60,885 nucleotides of DNA from RGIG3009 sp045653425 (GCA_045653425.1 JAZOLU010000022.1:1-60885), one strand, 5' to 3'. Shown: positions 24,704 to 33,495, counted from the first letter of the stretch. Translations and numbers: made by a program. The notes: generated by a model not told the origin, from the letters alone.

Positions 24704-25863
24704 TATTTTGTTCCGGAGAACGTGCCGGCGGTGTTCACCACAACCGCTTTTACATTGGTCTTGAGTTTTGATGTTGCTACACGCTTCATCAGTTCTTCAT
24801 AATACAAGTCCTCGTCAATCGGCAAAGTAACCTCACAGCCGAGGAAACTGGACAACTGAATGGCATTGGCCAGCATCGCACCGTTAATGCCTTCGCGACC
24901 GTCGGCCAGCATATCGCCACCGTGCAAGATAGCGTCACCCCACGCGTTGGTCACCAACGCATGCGGATTTTTGAGCGGTTCAAAATCGTAATCGGTAGCG
25001 GTGAACGGAATCTTCGCAAACGGCTCGGTGGTGGTGGCGGAGAATTCCTGTTCCGTCATTTCAAATTCTTCAACGTGCAGGTCGTTGCGGCCTACCACAA
25101 ACGCGGCCTTATCCATTTGGATTTCCAAACGATTGGTACCGCGCGCATCGCCCGTGCTGGTAATAAACACACCGGAAGCACCGTTGGGGAATTCCATATA
25201 TACGCTGGCTTCGTCTTCCACTTCAATGTCGTGCCACTTACCGTATCTCACGTGGGATTGCAATTTCACCGGCATGCCGCACAACCATTGCAACAAATCC
25301 AACTGGTGCGGGCACTGGTTCATGAGCACACCGCCGCCTTCGCCCGCCCAAGTAGCACGCCAACTACCGGAATCGTAATACGCTTGCGGACGATACCACG
25401 TGGTAATCAACCAGTTTACACGGCGAATTTCGCCGTATTTGCCGGATTGAATGTATTCCCGCAGTTTGCGATACACTTTGGTGGTACGTTGGTTAAACAT
25501 CATGCCGAACTTAACTTCCGGATGCGCATCTGCCACTTCGTTCATTTCACGAATTTGCTTGGTGTAAACGCCCGCCGGTTTTTCCACCATAACGTGGATG
25601 CCGCGTTCCATACACGCAATGGCCAACGCCGGATGGTCATAGTGCGGCACCGCAATAATGCACGCCTCCACCAAACCGCTGTCCAACATAGCAATCGCGT
25701 CATCAAAACGCGCTACCTGCGGTATGGCTTCCTCCGCCCAAGCCAGCCGCTCGGGGTTGGTATCCGCCACGGCTACCAGTTCAAATTCCGGGCACTCATC
25801 CATTAATTGTATGTGGTATGTGCCCTGGTTGCCAATGCCGATAATTCCTAATTTCAGTCCCAT
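24703..25863 (-). CDS. Gfo/Idh/MocA-family oxidoreductase
   Basis: NAD(P)-dependent sugar or inositol-type dehydrogenase. The Rossmann motif GIIGIGNQG is at residues 6-14, the VEKPAG signature near 95 and a catalytic HQLDLLQW-type segment near 185. At 386 aa it is normal. Start has GAAAGGA. It lies 4 bases after a sugar-phosphate isomerase/epimerase, a common pairing in which the two act on the same polyol or keto-sugar; the substrate cannot be read from sequence. Confidence 0.9.
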   Translation of the reverse strand: MGLKLGIIGIGNQGTYHIQLMDECPEFELVAVADTNPERLAWAEEAIPQVARFDDAIAMLDSGLVEACIIAVPHYDHPALAIACMERGIHVMVEKPAGVYTKQIREMNEVADAHPEVKFGMMFNQRTTKVYRKLREYIQSGKYGEIRRVNWLITTWYRPQAYYDSGSWRATWAGEGGGVLMNQCPHQLDLLQWLCGMPVKLQSHVRYGKWHDIEVEDEASVYMEFPNGASGVFITSTGDARGTNRLEIQMDKAAFVVGRNDLHVEEFEMTEQEFSATTTEPFAKIPFTATDYDFEPLKNPHALVTNAWGDAILHGGDMLADGREGINGAMLANAIQLSSFLGCEVTLPIDEDLYYEELMKRVATSKLKTNVKAVVVNTAGTFSGTK

Positions 25864-25867
25864 ACTC

Positions 25868-26608
25868 TCAAAATCCTTTCTTAGTTAAATACGCATAACT
25901 GCGTGCCAGACAATCAAATGGGTCTTCGCCATAGCAGTCATCCTGCTCCACCAACATATATTCCGTGCCGGCTTCGCGTGCAGCTTCAAATATAGAATCC
26001 CAATCCAGCACGCCTTCGCCGATAACTGCCATTTTTCCATCGGGGGTAGAATCCTTCAAGTGAATGCACGGTACCCGCCCGCTGAGTTTGCGCAACCACG
26101 CCGCCGGGTCCTCCCCCACTTGGTACACCCAATAGGTATCCAAAATAACGCCCAATTGCTCCGGCGGGAACAACTGCATTAAACGGTCAAGAAAAAATAC
26201 ACCGTCTGCGTCCTTGGTAAACTCGTGCTTATGGTTGTGCAACATAAACCGCTTGCCGTTTTCTGCCAAAATACGCGACACTTCTTTGAAATCTGCCGCA
26301 AAATCATCCGGCGTTTTTTCGGGGAACGGATACGAAGCTCTCCCCACATACGCACAGTTCAGAATGTCGTGGTCTTTGGCCACGGCCACTGCATCCGCCT
26401 GTAACTGTTCCGCGCTGGTGTGGGTGACTACACAGCGCAACCCGTTTTCGTCCAATTTGGCTTTGAGCCATGCCGGCTCGTACGGGCATACCTTAGCAAC
26501 CTGTACGTAACGGTACCCAATTTCCGCCACGCGCTTTAAACTGTTTTCCAAATCCTCCAGCGTTTTGCACTGCTCACGCAAGGTAAACAACTGTACACCA
26601 ATTTCCAT
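25868..26608 (-). CDS. Sugar phosphate isomerase/epimerase (AP endonuclease 2-like TIM barrel)
   Basis: Xylose isomerase-like TIM-barrel protein. The N-terminus MEIGVQLFTLRE, a metal-binding HNHKHEF strand near residue 155, DTYWVYQVGEDP near 188 and a C-terminal EYMLVEQDDCYG fit the family. About 246 aa. The frame could start at GTG 26620, but that lies one base from AAGGAG, so I prefer the ATG at 26608. It is co-transcribed with the oxidoreductase. A 3' fragment of a related gene lies just upstream. Confidence 0.87.
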   Translation of the reverse strand: MEIGVQLFTLREQCKTLEDLENSLKRVAEIGYRYVQVAKVCPYEPAWLKAKLDENGLRCVVTHTSAEQLQADAVAVAKDHDILNCAYVGRASYPFPEKTPDDFAADFKEVSRILAENGKRFMLHNHKHEFTKDADGVFFLDRLMQLFPPEQLGVILDTYWVYQVGEDPAAWLRKLSGRVPCIHLKDSTPDGKMAVIGEGVLDWDSIFEAAREAGTEYMLVEQDDCYGEDPFDCLARSYAYLTKKGF

Positions 26609-26629
26609 ACTTGTTGTCACGCTCCTTTT

Positions 26630-26872
26630 TTACCGAAATAGTGGAAAAAACCAACTGGCTTCTTTGATGGCCGTTGCCATATCCATATCACTGCCACTCT
26701 CCATAGAGCAACCACCGTCGCATCCGGCTATCTTTAATGCCTCCGCCGTTTCACGCATTTCCTCCTCGTCAGCCGCGCCGGGAAGTTGCGCGGCGGTATT
26801 CTGCAAGTAAACGTGCGGCACATACTCCTTACAATCCGCAATATGAGAACAGTGCTCATTGAGCTGATACAA
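26630..26872 (-). pseudogene. Truncated C-terminal fragment of a second isomerase/epimerase
   Basis: An 80-codon frame reads like the C-terminal quarter of a TIM-barrel isomerase: HVYLQN, AADEEEMRETAEALKIAG, then CSMESGSDMDMATAIKEASW and a stop. No good start or Shine-Dalgarno fits it (the frame opens at TTG). It lies 10 bases upstream of the Shine-Dalgarno region of the intact paralog. I read it as the remnant of a duplicated gene after deletion; a small expressed protein is the alternative. Confidence 0.45.
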
Positions 26873-26959
26873 AAGGAAGAATCCAGCCCGTATTTCCTTT
26901 TATCTACCATTATACACAACTTAAAAAACAGAATACATTGTCGTATTTGCCGAAAAGTA

Positions 26960-26988
26960 TTGCATTTTTGCGCAAAATACGGTATACT
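26960..26988 (+). promoter_or_regulatory. Promoter of the first AraC regulator
   Basis: TTGCAT at 26960-26965, 17 bases, TATACT at 26983-26988; the predicted start site lies only about 14 bases before the GTG start. Confidence 0.65.
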
Positions 26989-27008
26989 TGGCGGCGGAGG
27001 CGGTTGTT

Positions 27009-27836
27009 GTGAGAGAATATTTGTGGACGCACGACTTTGGGGATATTTCGTGCCATCACACACGGGACAAAGCCCCAAAAGATAACGGACAAATGCACAC
27101 CCACGATTGTTTGGAAATTTATTATTTTATTTCGGGCAATTGCACCTATTTTGTGGAGGGTACGGCTTACACGCTCAAACCGCACGATATTCTGTTTAAG
27201 CGGCCGCTGGAAACCCACAAAGTCACCGTTAACTCCTCCGACGTTCCGTACGAGCGCATCAACATTTCGTTGCCCGTGGACGTATTCCGCAGCATTGACC
27301 CCGGCAATCAACTGTTTAACGAACTGATTCATCGCCCTCTTGGCACCGGCAACCGCTTTACGGAGGAAGATTTTGGGCACACCATATGCACGGAACTTAT
27401 GGAACGGTTGGCAAAAGACGGCGCAAAATTTTCGAGATTGGAATTATTATCGCTCACTCTGCTTTTATGCGCAGAAGCCGCTCGCGTTTCGCGTAATAAA
27501 CGCCGTTCCAATCGCGCGGGTACGCTGGGTACACGGTTGATTGACTATGTGAACGACCATTTGTTTTCGGATATTTCATTGCAAAGCATCAGCAACGAAT
27601 TTTATTTAAGTCAATCGCAAATCAATCGTATTTTTCACTCTCACACCGGCTCGTCCGTCAACCAATACATCATCACCAAACGGTTGCTCACTGCCCGTGA
27701 TGTGATACGTTCGGGTATGTCCACCTCACAAGCCTGCGTGCATTGCGGATACAACGACTACTCCGCCTTTTACCGTGCGTATCTCAAACGTTTCGGGCAT
27801 CCCCCGCAAAACGATAAAAAACCGTCTGCCGATTAA
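27009..27836 (+). CDS. AraC-family transcription regulator
   Basis: Likely sugar-responsive regulator. An N-terminal cupin domain (about residues 20-110; MHTHDCLEIYYFISG and LKPHDILF) is followed by a C-terminal double helix-turn-helix (about 170-272; SLQSISNEFYLSQSQINRIF and the second helix ACVHCGYNDYSAFYRAYLKRFG). Start is GTG with GGAGG 8 bases upstream; the longest frame begins 7 codons earlier, right at the promoter. It is divergent from the isomerase/oxidoreductase genes, so it probably controls them. Confidence 0.9.
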   Translation: MREYLWTHDFGDISCHHTRDKAPKDNGQMHTHDCLEIYYFISGNCTYFVEGTAYTLKPHDILFKRPLETHKVTVNSSDVPYERINISLPVDVFRSIDPGNQLFNELIHRPLGTGNRFTEEDFGHTICTELMERLAKDGAKFSRLELLSLTLLLCAEAARVSRNKRRSNRAGTLGTRLIDYVNDHLFSDISLQSISNEFYLSQSQINRIFHSHTGSSVNQYIITKRLLTARDVIRSGMSTSQACVHCGYNDYSAFYRAYLKRFGHPPQNDKKPSAD

Positions 27837-27854
27837 CCATCATACTACCAAAAG

Positions 27855-27893
27855 ACCGCCGATAATCTGTCGATTATCGGCGGTCCCTTTTTG
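27855..27893. terminator. Terminator between AraC gene and beta-galactosidase gene
   Basis: ACCGCCGATAATC and GATTATCGGCGGT form a 13-bp stem with loop TGTC, followed by CCCTTTTT on the plus strand; it may serve both convergent genes. Confidence 0.8.
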
Positions 27894-27897
27894 TGTT

Positions 27898-30138
27898 TTA
27901 CTTTTTCTTTTTAATCTTATTCAGTTTGGCATTTAGGTCAAGCAGTTCCTCTTTGGTAAATTCTACGTTTACCATACTCATTAAACCGGTAAGACGCAAC
28001 ACCGAAAAACTGCCCATCATTTGCATCATATCGGGTGTTACTTCAAAGCCGGCGCTCTTTTTGCCGCCCTTCATGCTCTTCATAATTTTAGCAAACAAAC
28101 CCGCAAACAACAGTTTACCCTGTACCGTTGCCATAATATCACTGAGCTTGTCGTTCAGCGAAAAATAACCCTCACGCTCGGTAATATCAAACCAGTTAAG
28201 CACCGTTCCTTTTTCACGCAAACGGTAGGCCTCGTTAAATTCCGCCACTTTGCGTATACGGCTTTCGTCGCGGCAATCCCCCGCCACGGCAAGCAACGCG
28301 GTTTCACCGGCGTTAGGCACGTCAAAATAGAAGAAATGCTCCGCGCTCGCTTGTTTGCCCAGACTAACACCGTTGGCAAACAGTTCCACTTCCGGCTGGT
28401 TGGAATACACCGTCACACGGGTAACGTCCTCCACGCGGTCCACGTACCGCTTGCCGCAAATGTGAACAAACGGGTCGTCAGACAACCACGCTTTGTACGC
28501 ATAAAACGCATCCTTTTTGTAGCGGCGGTCCATTGTAACCAGACCCTTGTGGTTCTGTCCGTTCTCGCCGCCTTCGCTGCGCGCGTCGGCACCAAAGTCG
28601 AACATATTCCACACGTGGGTTGCCCACATATACTTGCGGGTAAACAACTGCTTAATGAGTTCCTCGTGGTAATACGCCTGATATTCCTCTGTGTAATCGC
28701 CCTGCATTGGTTTGGAGGTGTGCCAGTTCAGCGCCTCGCAGCCGTATTCGGAACAGCCAATCGGCAGGGTGGGATGCTCCGCGTGGAACTTATCAAACCA
28801 CGGACCATTCATATCGGTTTCGCCGCCATACCAACCGAAGTAGTGGTTGTAGGAAACCACATCCGGAATCTCCAAAATCGGGCTGTCGGTCGGGCACATA
28901 GTCAGGCAAGCCATGGTGGTTTTACGAGTGCTGTCCAATTCGCGCACCAACGCCTGCAAAGCGCGGTGGTTTTCCAGCAAATCGGGCTCGGCATCGCCGC
29001 CCATCGTAATCTCGTTGGAAAGACCCCACACCACAATACTGGGATGGTTGTAGTTCTGAATAATGAGTTCTTTCATCTGCGACAACGTGTTTTCACGCCC
29101 ATTGGGCATATGACGGGAAATGTACGGAATTTCCGCCCAAATCACCAAACCGCGCTCATCACACAAATCGTAAAAATACTGGTCGTGCTGATAGTGCGCC
29201 AACCGAATGGTGGTGGCACCCACTTCGCAAATTAAATCCATATCCTCGCGGTGATGTTCCGGCAATAAGGCATTGCCGATACCCCAGCGGTCTTGGTGAC
29301 GCGAAACGCCGCGCAGAGGATATTCTTCACCGTTCAGGATAAACCCGTTATCGGGGTCAATTTCAAATGTGCGACATCCAAACCGCGCCGAGACGTTGTC
29401 CAGCACCGTCTCACCGTCCAACAATTCCACCGTTGCCGTGTACAAGTACGGGTCGCGGCGGCCGTGCCAACGGTGAACGTTGGGGATGTTTATCACCGTG
29501 CTTAAATCGGTGGTATCCGTTGTTGCCACCGTGTTGCCTTCACGGTCAAGTACGGTATAACGCAAGGTCTGCCCCGCTTTGCCGTTGGTAACGTACACTT
29601 CAACCTCCACCGCGGCGTCATCGCCCGTTATGGTGGGGGTAATTTTAATACCGGGGCCGCCGTGATAATCCAAATCAAAATGCGACTCGCTCACGCACAG
29701 CAGGTTTACGTCACGGTACAAACCGCCGTAAAAGGTGAAGTCCGCCATTTGCGGGTACACGCGGTCGTTTTCACTGTTGTCCACCGCAATAACAAACAAG
29801 TTTTCCTCTTGCAGCGCGGCCGTCACATCCACACGCCAGGTGGAGTACCCGCCGTCGTGATGCGCCAGTTTTTCGCCGTTAACGTACACGTCCGCGGAGG
29901 AGTTAGCACCACGAATTTCCAAATAATAGCGGTCTGCCTGCGGCAGGTCGGATTTGCGTACCTGCTTGGCATACCAGCCGGTGCCGCGATAAAAATCGTT
30001 GCCGCCGTCCTGTCCGTCAATCGCGTTCCACGAATGCGGTAAATTCACGAAATTCCAAGTAGAAAGAACCGCAGACGGCACCTCCGTTGCTTCTTTGGAA
30101 AACGCCCATTTGGCATTCAAATTGATTACATTTCTCAT
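27898..30138 (-). CDS. Glycoside hydrolase family 2 beta-galactosidase-type enzyme
   Basis: Cytoplasmic (no signal peptide) GH2 hydrolase. An N-terminal sugar-binding domain includes LPHSWNAIDGQDGG and GTGWYAKQ, a middle immunoglobulin-like domain follows, and the TIM barrel has LRGVSRHQDRWG, RLAHYQH, the acid/base Glu in VVWGLSNEI near residue 365 and the nucleophile Glu in IGCSEYGCEA near 458. The last ~95 residues are an unusual Lys/Met-rich helical domain beyond the barrel. At 746 aa it fits small beta-galactosidases. It follows the GPH symporter by 35 bases, so the imported glycoside is probably its substrate. Confidence 0.9.
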   Translation of the reverse strand: MRNVINLNAKWAFSKEATEVPSAVLSTWNFVNLPHSWNAIDGQDGGNDFYRGTGWYAKQVRKSDLPQADRYYLEIRGANSSADVYVNGEKLAHHDGGYSTWRVDVTAALQEENLFVIAVDNSENDRVYPQMADFTFYGGLYRDVNLLCVSESHFDLDYHGGPGIKITPTITGDDAAVEVEVYVTNGKAGQTLRYTVLDREGNTVATTDTTDLSTVINIPNVHRWHGRRDPYLYTATVELLDGETVLDNVSARFGCRTFEIDPDNGFILNGEEYPLRGVSRHQDRWGIGNALLPEHHREDMDLICEVGATTIRLAHYQHDQYFYDLCDERGLVIWAEIPYISRHMPNGRENTLSQMKELIIQNYNHPSIVVWGLSNEITMGGDAEPDLLENHRALQALVRELDSTRKTTMACLTMCPTDSPILEIPDVVSYNHYFGWYGGETDMNGPWFDKFHAEHPTLPIGCSEYGCEALNWHTSKPMQGDYTEEYQAYYHEELIKQLFTRKYMWATHVWNMFDFGADARSEGGENGQNHKGLVTMDRRYKKDAFYAYKAWLSDDPFVHICGKRYVDRVEDVTRVTVYSNQPEVELFANGVSLGKQASAEHFFYFDVPNAGETALLAVAGDCRDESRIRKVAEFNEAYRLREKGTVLNWFDITEREGYFSLNDKLSDIMATVQGKLLFAGLFAKIMKSMKGGKKSAGFEVTPDMMQMMGSFSVLRLTGLMSMVNVEFTKEELLDLNAKLNKIKKKK

Positions 30139-30173
30139 TCGCTAATCCTCCATTACTATGCCGAAAAAATTAT

Positions 30174-31652
30174 TTACAGAACTTGGGAAGCAGCCGTAAG
30201 TTCGTCATCCGCCTCTACATCGCGCCCCAATTCACGATTCATTTGAGCCAGCGTTTTTTTGTCAAGATTGTAAACCAAAGCCAAACCGACAAACTGCATA
30301 ACGGCAGCCAGCAGGAACAACCCTGCCACCAACCAACGCATATTCACGGCCACGTCAAACGAAAGCAACGCTACGTCAATATACGCTTCGCCGGTTTGAG
30401 GATTTACCGCGTTGTTCACATAGCCGAGGCTTGCCATAATCACCAGAGCAACCGCAGGACCCACGCCTTGTGCCAACTTACGGAAGAAGGAGTGCAAGGA
30501 ATATACCACGCCCTCCTCGCGCTTGCCGGTTTTCCATTCGTTGTAGTCAATGGCATCGCCCATCATCGCCCAAGAAACGGTGGAGTAAATACCAAGACCC
30601 AAACTGTATACCAGTTGAGAAATAATATACACAACCAAATCCAGTGAAGTGTTATTGGGCGTAATAATAAACAATCCCAACCCGCCAATGATGGAGCAAA
30701 TAGCACCCACCACGGACAGTTCCTTTTTGCCGTACTTGGTCACCATTTTACGGGCAAGAGGGGTAAACACAACAATGGGAATCATTGCAAAAAGTTGAAC
30801 AACGCCCGAAATTTTTGCGTTTTGGTAGTAAATTTGGAACACAACGGATACCGCCGTGGTGGCACCTTGCATACCGACAAACATACCCATAGCGGCAAGG
30901 GTAGCCCCCACCGCAGGACGGTTTTTCATAAAGTTTTTCAGCGCTTGCCACACGTTAAACTTGGGTCTCTCTTCGTTGAGTTTGGTGGTGGTGTCCACCC
31001 GAATCTCGGTATTACGAATCATAAACTGGAAGCAGAAGAATCCCAAAACCCCCATAATCAGCGCGGCCAAGAATACACGACCGCCGTTTAAGGTCTTACC
31101 GTCTGCTTCGTAAATAATAAAGGGTAAAATTACCATCGGCACCATATTGCCCAGCATGGAACCGATAGAACGCCACGCCGACAAAGAAGCGCGGTCAGCC
31201 GGTTCGTTGGAAATTAAGGATAACAACGAACCATATGGGACATTGGCGATGGTGTAAAACGCATCCCAAATAACGTATCCGGCAATAAAAATAATAATCT
31301 TAGCCCAAATTGCCAGGCCGGGGAACGGCAAAAAGCAAAGCGCGCCGCCCACAATCAACCCGATAGAGCCAAACCAAATGTAAGAAATAAATTTGTTTCT
31401 CTTGTACGCTCTTGTGTCCGCATCAATAATTGAACCAATAAGCGGGTCGTTAATGGCATCCCACACCTGCACAATAACCAGCAACAGGGAATAGTACAGC
31501 CCCAAACCCATAACCTGTGTCCAAAACAATGCCATTGTTCCTTTGAGCGCAAAACTCATATTGCAGCCCAAATCGCCGGCAGCGTATGCCAAACTGTCAC
31601 GAATACTGAACTTGCGGTGACCGTTGGCATCCAAGGTAACTTGCTTTTTCAT
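30174..31652 (-). CDS. GPH-family sugar:cation symporter
   Basis: MFS-superfamily glycoside-pentoside-hexuronide symporter (MelB/LacS-like) with about 12 membrane helices in 492 aa. The cation-site motif DAINDPLIGSIID near residue 66, the basic loop TRAYKRNKF and MGDAIDYNEWKTGKREEG near 378 are family marks. There is no IIA domain at the C-terminus. Start has AGAGGAGAGG. It is first in a two-gene operon with the GH2 enzyme and is divergent from an AraC regulator. Confidence 0.93.
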   Translation of the reverse strand: MKKQVTLDANGHRKFSIRDSLAYAAGDLGCNMSFALKGTMALFWTQVMGLGLYYSLLLVIVQVWDAINDPLIGSIIDADTRAYKRNKFISYIWFGSIGLIVGGALCFLPFPGLAIWAKIIIFIAGYVIWDAFYTIANVPYGSLLSLISNEPADRASLSAWRSIGSMLGNMVPMVILPFIIYEADGKTLNGGRVFLAALIMGVLGFFCFQFMIRNTEIRVDTTTKLNEERPKFNVWQALKNFMKNRPAVGATLAAMGMFVGMQGATTAVSVVFQIYYQNAKISGVVQLFAMIPIVVFTPLARKMVTKYGKKELSVVGAICSIIGGLGLFIITPNNTSLDLVVYIISQLVYSLGLGIYSTVSWAMMGDAIDYNEWKTGKREEGVVYSLHSFFRKLAQGVGPAVALVIMASLGYVNNAVNPQTGEAYIDVALLSFDVAVNMRWLVAGLFLLAAVMQFVGLALVYNLDKKTLAQMNRELGRDVEADDELTAASQVL

Positions 31653-31769
31653 AACGTCCTCTCCTCTTATAAAAAATTCGATTTCGTGCTATTTATCATT
31701 GTAACAAATTTTCCGCGCGTTGTATTAGTATAATTTTTACCAATTTTAGCATTATTTTTTGTTCTTTGC

Positions 31770-31798
31770 TTGAAATAGCCAAAAAATTGTGCTATTCT
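31770..31798 (+). promoter_or_regulatory. Promoter of the second AraC regulator
   Basis: TTGAAA at 31770-31775, 17 bases, TATTCT at 31793-31798 with TGC before the -10. The symporter promoter on the other strand must lie in 31653-31770 but was not clear. Confidence 0.65.
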
Positions 31799-31850
31799 GT
31801 GAAAAGAGGTGCAAAGTATTTGTTAACATTTGCCAAAGGAGTGAACCTGC

Positions 31851-33065
31851 GTGTACACTGCCGAATTGCAGTTTATGATTAAAACGCTAAATAAATGCCG
31901 TATACCCGCGCGGGTACTCTCGCGGTACGACACACCGGACACCACGTGGGATTTTGGGTTGCGGCATCAACTGGGACTGGATGCGGAATACGCCCTCTTT
32001 TTCGGTGAACTGTGGCAGTTGGCGCAACCCCGCACCATTCACACACTCACCGACCGGTTTATGTGTTGTTATATTTTCCTGCTTTTGCCGGATAGCCAAT
32101 TGTTGCTTATCGGTCCGTACTTAACAGAGGAACCCACGCACAACCAACTGTTGGAATTGGCGGAAAAACTGAACGTACCGGCACAGCAATTTCGCAAATT
32201 GGAAACGTATTACAGCGGGGTTGCCTCGTTAGCGGGGGACCTCACCGCATTTATAATGGTAACGCTTTTTGGGGAACAATTGTGGGGCGAAAATCAGTTT
32301 TCTGCTATGGATATTAACCGCGAAATCAACGAAACCGTCCCCCTCCCCACAACTGCCCAACCGGAGGATACTTTGCACAATATGCAGGTAATGGAATCGC
32401 GGTATGCCTATGAAAACGAGTTGTTATCGGCCGTTTCGCAAGGGTCTTTCCATAAAGCCGAACTGCTATTTGGTGCCATATCGCAACGCGTTATGGAAGA
32501 ACGGCTGACCGACCGCCTGCGCAACACCAAAAACTACAGTATTATTATGAATACCCTACTGCGCAAAGCGGCGGAACGCGGCGGCGTACACCCCCTCTAT
32601 CTCGACCGTATTTCCACGGATTATGCTCGACGCATTGAACTCCTCCCCACTGCCACAAAAGCCCGCGAACTGATGCAAGATATGTTTCGCGACTATTGCC
32701 GCCTGGTCCGACGGCACACCAACCGCAACTATTCTCCACCGGTGCAACGTGTCATCGCCTGTATCGATGCCGATTGCTCGGGCGACCTGAGTTTGCATGC
32801 GCTGGCAGCCATGCAAAATATGAATGCGTGTTATCTTTCTACGCTGTTTCGCCGCGAAACGGGCGAAACCATAACCCAACACGTGAACCGCAAACGGATG
32901 CAATTGGCCGTGCGACTGCTTAATACCACCCATTTACAGGTGCAAACCATTGCCCAGCACTGCGGCATTCCCGACGTCAATTACTTCTGCAAGTTGTTCA
33001 AAAAACACACCGGCAAAACTCCCAGGGAATACCGCCAAACGCCTACTATTCAATCGGTAACATAA
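31851..33065 (+). CDS. AraC-family regulator of the GPH/GH2 operon
   Basis: A 404-aa AraC-type protein. The C-terminal ~100 residues hold the two helix-turn-helix units (SLHALAAMQNMNACYLSTLF and IAQHCGIPDVNYFCKLFKKHTGKTPREY). The N-terminal ~290 residues are an all-alpha/beta sensory domain I cannot name, with YIFLLLPDSQLLLIGPYL-like strands; it lacks an obvious cupin and membrane helices. Start is GTG with AAAGGAG at 9 bases. It is divergent from the symporter, hence the likely regulator of that operon. Confidence 0.85.
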   Translation: MYTAELQFMIKTLNKCRIPARVLSRYDTPDTTWDFGLRHQLGLDAEYALFFGELWQLAQPRTIHTLTDRFMCCYIFLLLPDSQLLLIGPYLTEEPTHNQLLELAEKLNVPAQQFRKLETYYSGVASLAGDLTAFIMVTLFGEQLWGENQFSAMDINREINETVPLPTTAQPEDTLHNMQVMESRYAYENELLSAVSQGSFHKAELLFGAISQRVMEERLTDRLRNTKNYSIIMNTLLRKAAERGGVHPLYLDRISTDYARRIELLPTATKARELMQDMFRDYCRLVRRHTNRNYSPPVQRVIACIDADCSGDLSLHALAAMQNMNACYLSTLFRRETGETITQHVNRKRMQLAVRLLNTTHLQVQTIAQHCGIPDVNYFCKLFKKHTGKTPREYRQTPTIQSVT

Positions 33066-33068
33066 AAC

Positions 33069-33108
33069 AACACGCCGCGGATTCGCCCTATCCGCGGCGT
33101 GCTTTGTA
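33069..33108 (+). terminator. Intrinsic terminator after the second AraC gene
   Basis: CACGCCGCGGAT and ATCCGCGGCGTG form a 12-bp stem with a 7-base loop, then CTTTGT. Confidence 0.7.
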
Positions 33109-33121
33109 TTGATAAACCACC

Positions 33122-33206
33122 AAAAACAAAAGCCAAAGATTTGCTCACATCATACCCGGCGGCTCCCATTGCCTGTGGGCGATATGAACGCAAATCTTTG
33201 GCTTTT
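33122..33206 (-). terminator. Long-loop hairpin directly after tRNA-Trp
   Basis: Perfect 17-bp arms AAAAGCCAAAGATTTGC (33128-33144) and its complement (33190-33206) enclose a 45-base loop. On the minus strand the second arm is followed by TTTTGTTTTTGG. One arm abuts the encoded CCA of tRNA-Trp, so it likely ends the tRNA transcript. Confidence 0.65.
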
Positions 33207-33282
33207 TGGCAGGGGCAGAAGGACTTGAACCCTCGGCACGCGGTTTTGGAGACCGCTGCTCTACCAACTGAGCTATACCCCT
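33207..33282 (-). tRNA. tRNA-Trp (CCA)
   Basis: A 76-base cloverleaf: acceptor AGGGGTA/TGCCCCT, anticodon stem GCGGT/ACCGC with loop CTCCAAA (anticodon CCA), T loop GGTTCAAGTCC and an encoded CCA end. Confidence 0.96.
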
Positions 33283-33327
33283 AAGTATGTATAATAAACG
33301 CAGACGGATACGTCTGTACGGAAAATC

Positions 33328-33404
33328 TGGTGGGCCTTCAGGGACTTGAACCCGGGACCGACCGGTTATGAGCCGGTTGCTCTAACCAACTGAGCTAAAG
33401 GCCC
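33328..33404 (-). tRNA. tRNA with CAT anticodon (probably Ile2, possibly Met)
   Basis: A 77-base cloverleaf with acceptor GGGCCTT/AAGGCCC, anticodon loop CTCATAA and encoded CCA. Acceptor pairs C4-G69 and C5-G68 and the GGxCCTTTAGCTCAG 5' half resemble tRNA-Ile2, in which C34 becomes lysidine, more than elongator Met (usually GGCGGTG in Firmicutes). It lacks the C1-A72 mismatch and GGG/CCC anticodon stem of initiator tRNA. Confidence 0.9.
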
Positions 33405-33448
33405 GCATATGACCGCCGCAGTACGGCGTCGTGCGAAGCACGGATTTT

Positions 33449-33476
33449 ATTGTACCATAAATCCCAAAGTTGTCAA
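33449..33476 (-). promoter_or_regulatory. Promoter of the tRNA-CAT/tRNA-Trp unit
   Basis: On the minus strand TTGACA (33476-33471), 16 bases and TACAAT (33454-33449), about 45 bases before the first tRNA. Confidence 0.75.
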
Positions 33477-33495
33477 GGGGTTTTGCAAACATTTA

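Noticed and set aside
33099..33284. A plus-strand frame covering the region of tRNA-Trp
   Set aside because: It overlaps a terminator and a complete tRNA on the other strand and lacks a ribosome binding site.
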